Shown: piece after piece, positions 7,865 to 12,823 of the stretch
How the letters are laid out: the number at the start of each line of letters is the position of its first letter
Numbering within the stretch: position 1 is the stretch's first letter
Assembly (NCBI GenBank): GCA_022565655.1
Contig: JAIUMG010000059.1
Coordinates: 1 to 12,823, forward strand
Reading direction: 5' to 3'
DNA: 12,823 bases
Origin: Alkalimonas sp.
Lineage (GTDB): Bacteria > Pseudomonadota > Gammaproteobacteria > Enterobacterales > Alteromonadaceae
Made by a program: the position numbers and the translations under genes
Notes under the pieces: model-generated
Told to the model about the DNA's origin: nothing
Databases searched by the model: none
What the model saw: only the letters and a program-made list of their open reading frames with translations

Positions 7865-8421
7865 CACCCCGCTGATGAAGCTGCCAGCAAGCTCTCAAAC
7901 TCAGGGCTGGTTAAAGCGTCATGCAACAGCTGTCGAACCGCGGCTGGCATGGCTTGTGCAGCCAAATGACAAGCCGCATCATCCTCCAGGCTGGCCGTAT
8001 TGCCTTTGAAGGTGCTATGGGTGGTTACGCTGTTGCCATTGGTTGATTGCAAATCCAGCACCATATCCCAGCTGTTATTCCAGCTATTAAAGCGCATACG
8101 CTGCAAAGTCGCATTCAGTTGCACATCAACTTCATCGGCAAGTAGACCCGCCAGCCCTAGTTCTGCCCGCAGCGCCCGCTCAATATAGGCGGCATAATCA
8201 CCACCACTGGTTCTGACATTCCCCTGCAGCCGACAATGCCTGTGCTCAGTCACCCCTTCAGCATAACTCACCGGATTAAGCGCCACCGGGCTGGCAGAGA
8301 GCTGTTGCAACTCAATCAGCGTATTAGCCTGCGCCTCATAGACTGGCACCCGGTATTGGATGCAAGCCGTTAAAGTAAGCGCCATAGCACCTACAAAGCT
8401 CAATTTGACCAGTGTGTTCAT
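7864..8421 (-). CDS. Predicted outer-membrane lipoprotein of unknown function
   Basis: The protein is 185 residues from the ATG at 8421, which has GGAG six bases upstream. The frame runs open to an ATG at 8466, but the extra 15 residues are charged and would mask the signal peptide. The signal is MNTLVKLSFVGAMALTLTAC, with lipobox LTAC and the lipidated Cys20. Residue +2 is Ile, not Asp, so Lol-dependent transfer to the outer membrane is expected. The mature part alternates polar and hydrophobic segments and has two further cysteines (in HRHCRLQG and AACHLAA) that could form a disulfide. It ends with a helical DALTSPEFESLLA stretch. I do not recognise a named family. It overlaps the microprotein start by one base, so the two probably form one transcript. 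Confidence 0.82.
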   Translation of the reverse strand: MNTLVKLSFVGAMALTLTACIQYRVPVYEAQANTLIELQQLSASPVALNPVSYAEGVTEHRHCRLQGNVRTSGGDYAAYIERALRAELGLAGLLADEVDVQLNATLQRMRFNSWNNSWDMVLDLQSTNGNSVTTHSTFKGNTASLEDDAACHLAAQAMPAAVRQLLHDALTSPEFESLLAASSAG

Positions 8422-8794
8422 TGTGTTCTCCATTCTCAGCTCATCAGGGTTGATTTCACAGCGCAAACCAGCCAGACATCGCCAGTATAACCATGGGTAC
8501 AGGGCTTATGAGGAGCAAGAAGGTGCATTGTTCCCAAAAAATACAATTAGTTACAAAATTGCGGTTAGCAAGCTTGTACTTGCTCAAAGCTAAGTGATCG
8601 TACTGAGTGGCAAGTAAGGCTGTACCCTGATAGTAAGAACAGCACCCCGCTTATGGGGGACCTATGCAAGTAGTCGAACCACATCATTAAATTAGAAAAA
8701 AATAATTTAACTAAGCAAAGTTTGATCTGCCTCATGCCGCACTTTGCTACAGCAGGTATGGTAGTAGCCTCGTTAGCACGACTAAGGACAATCT
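8422..8794. other. 373-base divergent intergenic region with several small stem-loops
   Basis: The gap separates the minus-strand lipoprotein gene from the plus-strand osmC-like gene and holds no supported gene. A possible -10 for the lipoprotein gene is TATACT on the minus strand (8489-8484) with a poor -35. Visible inverted repeats are AGCAAG/CTTGCT (8567-8572 and 8579-8584), an all-AT stem TTAAATTA/TAATTTAA (8687-8694 and 8703-8710) around an A-rich loop, and GCAAAGT/ACTTTGC (8715-8721 and 8741-8747). The last lies in the leader of the osmC-like gene. No clear tRNA, riboswitch or operator consensus is recognised. Confidence 0.5.
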
Positions 8795-9232
8795 ATGAGC
8801 AACAAAACCGTAACTGTACAGGCCAACATGGCCGATGGCTTTGCAATTTCCGCTGATATTGATGGCCACAAAGTGATGATTGATCAGCCGGTCAGGGCTA
8901 AAGGCAGCGGTACCGGACCTACCCCTTTACAGATGATGTTGTTCGCTGTGGGTGGTTGCATTGGCACCATTGGCCGCATTGCAGCTTTTCAGCAGAAAAT
9001 AGAATTGCGAAGCATGCAGGTTACGGTCGAAGGTGACTACAATCCGGCAGGGCTGCTAGGTAAACCAACCGATGATCGGGTAGGGTTTTCACAAATTCGC
9101 ATCAGCGCCAGCATTGATGCCGATTTATCCGATGAAGCCAAGCAAACTTTTTTGGCTGAAGTATGCGCTCGCTGCCCACTGCACGACAACCTGCTGCATG
9201 GTACTGAAGTGGTGCATCAGCTACTAGATTAA
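8795..9232 (+). CDS. OsmC/Ohr-family protein (probable thiol peroxidase)
   Basis: This 145-residue protein has the OsmC fold order: an N-terminal beta sheet, the GPTPLQMMLFAVGGCIGT helix with Cys55, a second beta-rich half, and a C-terminal helix with ARCPLHDNLLHG carrying Cys127 (Cys124 is three residues earlier). The paired cysteines of this family reduce organic hydroperoxides, with Cys55 expected to be peroxidatic. The closest general type is the YhfA-like or COG1765 group, not classical Ohr, so substrates are uncertain. It is cytoplasmic with no signal peptide. AAGGA at 8784-8788 is six bases before the ATG. It is a single-gene unit with a stem-loop immediately after its stop. Confidence 0.88.
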   Translation: MSNKTVTVQANMADGFAISADIDGHKVMIDQPVRAKGSGTGPTPLQMMLFAVGGCIGTIGRIAAFQQKIELRSMQVTVEGDYNPAGLLGKPTDDRVGFSQIRISASIDADLSDEAKQTFLAEVCARCPLHDNLLHGTEVVHQLLD

Positions 9233-9241
9233 CCAACCAGC

Positions 9242-9273
9242 AAAGATACTGGCGCATCGGTGCCAGTATCTTT
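9242..9273 (+). terminator. Stem-loop after the osmC-like gene
   Basis: AAAGATACTGGC (9242-9253) pairs perfectly with GCCAGTATCTTT (9262-9273). One G-T and one C-G pair can extend it inward and leave a four-base loop. It begins 10 bases after the stop codon. The stem ends in TTT but is followed by GTCACAC, so the U tract is short. It is probably a terminator or a 3'-end-stabilising hairpin. Confidence 0.65.
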
Positions 9274-9354
9274 GTCACACGCCAGAAGCTGGTGTTCCCT
9301 CTGCATTGAGCATGAGATCGTAACAATCTGTTGCAATTTCCGCGTTAAAAACTG

Positions 9355-9382
9355 TTAATTTGCCTAAAAACCCCGGTATGAT
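9355..9382 (+). promoter_or_regulatory. Candidate promoter of the microprotein-prohibitin unit
   Basis: TATGAT at 9377-9382 is a strong -10 match (5 of 6), about 30 bases before the microprotein start. TTAATT at 9355-9360 is a weak -35 with 16-base spacing. A transcript from here would carry both the 38-residue protein and the prohibitin gene. Confidence 0.42.
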
Positions 9383-9412
9383 ATTCGCTCTATTTTCTGG
9401 CAGGAGCTTCTC

Positions 9413-9529
9413 ATGGGATTTGGATTATCACTCATTGGCTTTTTTGTGGTTTTATTTCTGGTCATTTTAGGTTCGATCAAGGCCTACGAAATCATTGGTG
9501 GGAAGCACAAAAATAAGGACGATAAATAA
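9413..9529 (+). CDS. 38-residue membrane microprotein directly upstream of prohibitin
   Basis: The frame starts at an ATG with AGGAG (9402-9406) exactly six bases upstream, a much better ribosome site than chance would usually give. It begins MGFGLSLIGFFVVLFLVILG, a single hydrophobic helix, then SIKAYEIIGG and a charged tail KHKNKDDK. Its TAA (9527-9529) shares the final A with the ATG of the prohibitin gene (TAATG), indicating translational coupling. It is too short for most gene callers. I do not recognise a family; it is not CydX-like in sequence. From its position it may be an accessory subunit of the SPFH complex, or it may simply set prohibitin translation. It is very likely translated; its function is inference. 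Confidence 0.75.
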   Translation: MGFGLSLIGFFVVLFLVILGSIKAYEIIGGKHKNKDDK

Positions 9530-10389
9530 TGGCAAAAAGTAAAAATATTCGCACCGCGGCGGCAGCGGCATTTGGTATCCTTATTCTGTTGTTTGCAGTA
9601 GGTAGTTTCTACACCGTGGACGAAGGTGAGCGTGGTGTGGTCATCCGCTACGGCAGCCTGATTAACGTAGCCGACCCTGGCCTGCACTTTAAGCTGCCCA
9701 TCATCGATAGCGTACGCAAAATTTCCGTGCAAGAGCAAGTTGAACTGTACCGCGATATGGAAGCCTACAGTAACGACCAGCAACCGGCGGTGATGAACCT
9801 GTCGGTACGCTACCAAATTGACAGCAGCCGGGTGGATGAAGTGTACCGAAACTTCGGCACACGCCAGGCGCTGATTGACCGTCAGGTGACCCGAATTGTG
9901 CTGGAAGAAGCCAAAACCGTATTAGGTCAGTTCAACGCGGCTACCTCCATTCGTGAACGCGGGCGTTTGAATTTGGAAATGGCGCAAGCGGTGCAAGAGT
10001 CCGTCACCGGGCCGGTCATTATTTTAGGGGTGCAAGTGGAAGACGTATCGTTCAGTGCAGCTTATGAAGAAAGTGTTGAGCAACGCATGCTGGCAGAGGT
10101 GGCCGTGGAACGTGAACGGCAGAACCTTGAGCGCGAGCGGGTGGAAGCCGATATCGTTCGAACCCGGGCGGCTGCCGAAGCCGATCGCGTTCGGGCACAG
10201 GCCCAAGCACAAGCAGACAGTATTCGCCTGCGTGGTAACGCTGAAGCTGAGGCGATTCGGGAGCGGGCTGCAGCACTTGCCAATAACCCGCTGCTGGTTG
10301 AGTTGGTCAAGGCTGAAACCTGGGACGGCAAACTGCCAACCACCATGCTGCCGAACTCGACCGTGCCTTTTATTGAAGCCAATAAGTAG
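9529..10389 (+). CDS. Prohibitin-family SPFH membrane protein
   Basis: The protein has 286 residues. An N-terminal membrane anchor (residues about 9-28, AAAAFGILILLFAVGSF) is followed by the SPFH/PHB domain, starting at VDEGERGVVIRYGSLINVADPG and running to about residue 190. A long charged coiled coil (about 185-250, Arg/Glu/Ala-rich) follows, and the C-terminus WDGKLPTTMLPNSTVPFI is typical of prohibitins. The whole pattern is nearer to mitochondrial-type prohibitin than to HflK/HflC or flotillin. Such proteins form large membrane ring or cage assemblies that organise membrane domains and modulate membrane proteases such as FtsH; that role here comes from family knowledge. AAGGAC (9515-9520) lies inside the upstream microprotein gene, eight bases before the ATG. 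No NfeD-type partner is present in the window. Confidence 0.92.
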   Translation: MAKSKNIRTAAAAAFGILILLFAVGSFYTVDEGERGVVIRYGSLINVADPGLHFKLPIIDSVRKISVQEQVELYRDMEAYSNDQQPAVMNLSVRYQIDSSRVDEVYRNFGTRQALIDRQVTRIVLEEAKTVLGQFNAATSIRERGRLNLEMAQAVQESVTGPVIILGVQVEDVSFSAAYEESVEQRMLAEVAVERERQNLERERVEADIVRTRAAAEADRVRAQAQAQADSIRLRGNAEAEAIRERAAALANNPLLVELVKAETWDGKLPTTMLPNSTVPFIEANK

Positions 10390-10398
10390 TCGTAAATA

Positions 10399-10434
10399 CA
10401 ACAGCAGCATATCCGCCAGGGCATGCTGCTGTTG
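10399..10434. terminator. Stem-loop between convergent prohibitin and DJ-1/PfpI genes
   Basis: A perfect 12-bp inverted repeat, CAACAGCAGCAT (10399-10410) and ATGCTGCTGTTG (10423-10434), encloses a 12-base loop. It lies nine bases after the prohibitin stop and six bases before the stop of the convergent gene. Neither strand has a real T tract (GGTAAAA on one side, TATTTA on the other), so it may end transcription inefficiently or protect 3' ends. Confidence 0.55.
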
Positions 10435-10440
10435 GTAAAA

Positions 10441-11112
10441 CTACACCAAATGCTTTACTAGCGCCGCTGCAACCGCGTGGGCGCTGGCTGGGTTTTGGCC
10501 GGTAATCACTCGGTTGTCTTCAATCACTAATTCGCCCCAAGGCTGACCTTTACGGTACTGTTTGGCAACTCTAGCGAGTGACTCTTCTAGCAAGAATGGG
10601 ATCTTGTCGATGGTGCCGTAATCTATCTCTTCTTCGCGAGTAAAACCGGTTACCGCTGTATTGGCCAACAACTTTTCGCCGTTGCTCAGGGTAATTGGCA
10701 ACAAGCCCGCCGGGCCATGGCACACAGCCGCAAGCACACCACCTTGCTCGTAGTGACTAGCACTGAGCTTGGCCACCAACTCATTGGTGGCTAAATCCGA
10801 TAACAAGCCGAAGCCGCCAGGGTAAAAAATAGCGTCGTACGCTTCAACCTTCACTTGTGCTGCGACCAAGGTGTTGTTGATACGCTGCTGGAATTCTTCA
10901 TTGGCCAGTACTTTTGCATTGACTGCGTCGTCTTCAATATCGGTGCCATAAAGCGGCGCTTTACCGCCTTCAATAGAAGCCAAATCATAGTCCACGCCTG
11001 CTTGCATAAACACATCCAGGGCATGGGTCAGTTCAGGGGAATAGGTGCCGTTGGCTTCATCGGTAGTGCCGAGTGTGGCGTGATTGGTTACAAAAATAAG
11101 TACTTTTTTCAT
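10441..11112 (-). CDS. DJ-1/PfpI (Hsp31-like) class I glutamine amidotransferase-fold protein
   Basis: This 223-residue cytoplasmic protein carries the nucleophile elbow AAVCHGPAGL, with Cys131 followed by His132, and a conserved Glu27 in TYSPELTHAL. FYPGGFG at 97-102 is the usual loop before the nucleophile helix. TGQNPASAHAVA near the C-terminus is the signature of the larger DJ-1/PfpI proteins annotated as type 1 glutamine amidotransferase domain proteins. Related enzymes act as glutathione-independent glyoxalase III, proposed deglycases or chaperones against methylglyoxal damage, and that role is plausible but not proven here. GGAGGA four bases before the ATG fixes the start. It is convergent with prohibitin and reads in the same direction as the PHA depolymerase gene upstream of it, from which a terminator separates it. 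Confidence 0.92.
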   Translation of the reverse strand: MKKVLIFVTNHATLGTTDEANGTYSPELTHALDVFMQAGVDYDLASIEGGKAPLYGTDIEDDAVNAKVLANEEFQQRINNTLVAAQVKVEAYDAIFYPGGFGLLSDLATNELVAKLSASHYEQGGVLAAVCHGPAGLLPITLSNGEKLLANTAVTGFTREEEIDYGTIDKIPFLLEESLARVAKQYRKGQPWGELVIEDNRVITGQNPASAHAVAAALVKHLV

Positions 11113-11123
11113 CGTTCCTCCAA

Positions 11124-11171
11124 GTGGTCGTACTACTTTTAATGAGGATGAATACGCATGGTTGCAACCAT
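11124..11171 (-). promoter_or_regulatory. Candidate promoter and palindromic operator of the DJ-1/PfpI gene
   Basis: A perfect 14-bp palindrome, ATGGTTGCAACCAT, spans 11158-11171, about 46-59 bases upstream of the start codon. On the minus strand its TTGCAA can serve as a -35, with CATTAA 17 bases further on as a weak -10. A palindrome that overlaps a -35 box is a typical repressor-site geometry. No regulator is identified, and the promoter match is modest. Confidence 0.38.
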
Positions 11172-11237
11172 TGGCTCAAAAAGAAACTAAGCAGGTCTTT
11201 TTCTAACCTCTCTCGGCATAAGGCGTTTCATAATGCT

Positions 11238-11265
11238 AAAAGCGCAGGCCTGGAGCCTGCGCTTT
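11238..11265 (-). terminator. Rho-independent terminator of the PHA depolymerase gene
   Basis: On the minus strand AAAGCGCAGGC (11265-11255) pairs perfectly over 11 bp with GCCTGCGCTTT (11249-11239) around a five-base loop (TCCAG), ending in TTTT. It begins about 26 bases after the stop codon at 11291 and separates this gene from the DJ-1/PfpI promoter. Confidence 0.85.
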
Positions 11266-11290
11266 GTATACCAATCGACCTCAGTAAGGC

Positions 11291-12823
11291 TTACTCTGGG
11301 CAGGCGCCCACTTCCCAGTAACTGCCATCCACCGATGACAGGGTTGTTACTCCCCAGGTTGAACCTGCCATAGCCGCATTGCTGCCATTGGCAAAATAGT
11401 CCGGCACAAAGAAATTCCCGGTACTGTAGGCTCGCCCTGCTACCTTATGGCTGTAATTGTTGGTGGTAAAGGCCACACAATCGCTTGGTGGTGGGGTGCC
11501 GCCTTGATCACCGCCTGAGCCGTCACCTGGCACGGCAGTACTGCAGCTTTGCTCCGGGCCAAAACAACTGCCATCATCATCCTGCCAGCGACACTGATCG
11601 CCAGTAATTACATGCTCGCGTAGCACAAAGCTGGCGGTGCCGTATTGCAGATAACAGTTGGCATAATTGGTGTAATCCAGCCGGCCGGCACTGATGTGTT
11701 GATCCAAAGTAGCATTCTGGCCGGCATCAATGGTGAAAGTCAGTAGCTCGGCGCTAAACAGCCCCTCCAGATCAGTCGCGGTGATCAACGCGTTTTGCTC
11801 ACCGCCTGCCAGTTGGCACTGCTCGGCACTGAATACATCCCCGTCGACACTGGCACTAACTGTTCCGTTACTAAACTCCACCGTGACTGTATCCAGGTCG
11901 CGGTTTATATCGAACACCCGGCCGGTGACCGTAGCACACTGGCCATCCACAGCCACGGCCAGATCAGATAACTCGGGTGCCGCCGGTGGGGGTGGCGGGC
12001 CGATTAACAGCTGCTCGGTATAAGCCGTACTGACCAGCCCTTCGCTATCGGTTGCCGTGAGTGTCAGCTGATACCAGTCATCTGCCAGCACCGGGCTGGT
12101 CAGACTAAAATCCCCAGAAGCGTCAGGTGAGTCGCTCACCAGTTGCTGCTGACCAATGCTGTCAGTAAAGCTGGCGGTGACCATGATGGCATCACCATCC
12201 GCATCCGTCGCTTTGCCGGTTATCGTCACAACGCTGTTTTGCTGGCTCACACTGATATTGCTCAGCTCAGGGACACTATTGCGATTCACCCGCTGGTTAT
12301 TGTCCAGAAAGTATTGGCCCAGATACATCGCATAATTGATGCCATTGCTGTTAATGTAGGAGCCACTGGCTCCCTGGCCACCAGACCAGGCATGGTCCAC
12401 ATTGTTCAGCCACAACATCGATACCCGGCCATCCTGCCACAGCGTTTCGTCGGCTGTACGGCCGCTGCCATCGCTGATCAGGTTTTCACCGCTAAGCTGG
12501 CTTACATTGTATAAATCGGCCATGCCATTGGCATTTTGCTCGTTGTAGCACAAATTGACCGTGGTATCGTTACGGCCATGCGCAATAGAAGCAATCTGGC
12601 TATCGAAGTGGCTGGCATAACTGCCAGCATACTGGGCGCAGCGGGCAGCCACATTCGCAGTTTCACAAGGGCCGATGGCGCCACTGGAACTGGTGCCGAT
12701 ACTCGGCCCGGCACTAATACCCATACCCGCAAATACATCGGGTGCCAGACACGCTGTGGTATTGGCAAAGGCAGCCCCTGATGATAAACCGGCAATGTAC
12801 ACCTGGTTCGGGTCAATCTGATA
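11291..12823 (-). CDS. Secreted multidomain PHA depolymerase/esterase, C-terminal part (partial)
   Basis: The frame is open from the right window edge, so the first 510 visible residues lack the N-terminus (signal peptide and oxyanion region). A GTG at 12802 is an internal codon, not the start. Visible residues 1-170 complete an LpqC-type catalytic domain: YQIDPNQVYIAGLSSG holds the lipase box with Ser14, HGRNDTTV the acid Asp86 and NVDHAWSGG the His144. This resembles extracellular type 1 short-chain-length polyhydroxyalkanoate depolymerases, which hydrolyse PHB-like polyesters; feruloyl or acetyl-xylan esterase is an alternative. Two Ig-like domains follow (about 185-275 and 284-367), joined by a GPPPPPAAP linker. 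A Cys-rich module (about 375-430), a GGDQGGTPPP linker and a C-terminal module (about 449-510) end the chain. The accessory domains probably bind an insoluble polymer. Confidence 0.88.
   Translation of the reverse strand, partial: YQIDPNQVYIAGLSSGAAFANTTACLAPDVFAGMGISAGPSIGTSSSGAIGPCETANVAARCAQYAGSYASHFDSQIASIAHGRNDTTVNLCYNEQNANGMADLYNVSQLSGENLISDGSGRTADETLWQDGRVSMLWLNNVDHAWSGGQGASGSYINSNGINYAMYLGQYFLDNNQRVNRNSVPELSNISVSQQNSVVTITGKATDADGDAIMVTASFTDSIGQQQLVSDSPDASGDFSLTSPVLADDWYQLTLTATDSEGLVSTAYTEQLLIGPPPPPAAPELSDLAVAVDGQCATVTGRVFDINRDLDTVTVEFSNGTVSASVDGDVFSAEQCQLAGGEQNALITATDLEGLFSAELLTFTIDAGQNATLDQHISAGRLDYTNYANCYLQYGTASFVLREHVITGDQCRWQDDDGSCFGPEQSCSTAVPGDGSGGDQGGTPPPSDCVAFTTNNYSHKVAGRAYSTGNFFVPDYFANGSNAAMAGSTWGVTTLSSVDGSYWEVGACPE

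Noticed and set aside
7773..8009. 78-codon plus-strand frame
   Set aside because: It lies antisense to the lipoprotein and the microprotein, has no ribosome site and no recognisable motif.
8422..8466. Upstream ATG at 8466 for the lipoprotein gene
   Set aside because: It would place 15 charged residues before the lipoprotein signal peptide; the ATG at 8421 has GGAG at proper spacing.
8493..8597. 34-codon plus-strand frame in the intergenic region
   Set aside because: No ribosome site, no membrane helix or domain, and no coupling to a neighbour; likely chance.
10024..10424. Open frames in other registers across the prohibitin coiled coil
   Set aside because: The low-complexity Arg/Ala/Glu codons of the coiled coil keep other frames open; the products are Arg/Ser-rich and not protein-like.
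11124..11321. 65-codon plus-strand frame between the DJ-1/PfpI and depolymerase genes
   Set aside because: It runs through the terminator stem-loop and into the antisense of the depolymerase 3' end, and its composition is not protein-like.
12800..12802. GTG at 12802-12800 as start of the depolymerase
   Set aside because: The frame stays open to the window edge with the family-typical YQIDPNQVYIAG sequence, so the codon is internal.

Overview
The window looks like chromosomal DNA of a free-living, flagellated, aerobic gammaproteobacterium, probably marine or freshwater (relatives of Rheinheimera, Alishewanella or Alteromonadales would fit). This is inferred from gene content: a CheV adaptor, KatG, a diguanylate cyclase with a periplasmic TPR sensor, a bacterial prohibitin and a secreted polyhydroxyalkanoate depolymerase. 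I see no transposase, integrase, phage gene, CRISPR array, tRNA or rRNA. Most genes have clear Shine-Dalgarno sites and several end in stem-loops, so this is an ordinary core or accessory chromosomal stretch and not a mobile island.

Layout from left to right: the 5' part of cheV (minus, running off the left edge); a divergent VOC-fold protein (plus) followed by katG (plus); a strong terminator shared with a convergent, exported S9 peptidase (minus); a GGDEF protein with signal peptide, TPR region, one membrane helix and an intact I-site (minus); a terminator; a 36-residue membrane microprotein whose start codon overlaps the stop of an outer-membrane lipoprotein gene (both minus); an OsmC-family protein (plus); a two-gene unit (plus) in which a 38-residue membrane microprotein overlaps the start of a prohibitin/SPFH gene; a convergent DJ-1/PfpI protein (minus); and the 3' part of a multidomain secreted PHA depolymerase (minus, running off the right edge).

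Functionally, KatG (H2O2), OsmC (organic peroxides), the VOC protein and the DJ-1/PfpI protein (aldehyde or electrophile defence, inferred) form a loose stress-defence neighbourhood, although they lie in separate transcription units. The GGDEF protein and CheV concern motility and lifestyle signalling. The S9 peptidase and PHA depolymerase are exported hydrolases for nutrient scavenging.

The most novel items are the two very small membrane proteins at 9413-9529 and 7754-7864. Both are translationally coupled to a neighbour (TAATG and TGATG overlaps) and are short enough to be missed by standard gene callers. The 9413-9529 protein is the better supported and may be a partner of the bacterial prohibitin.
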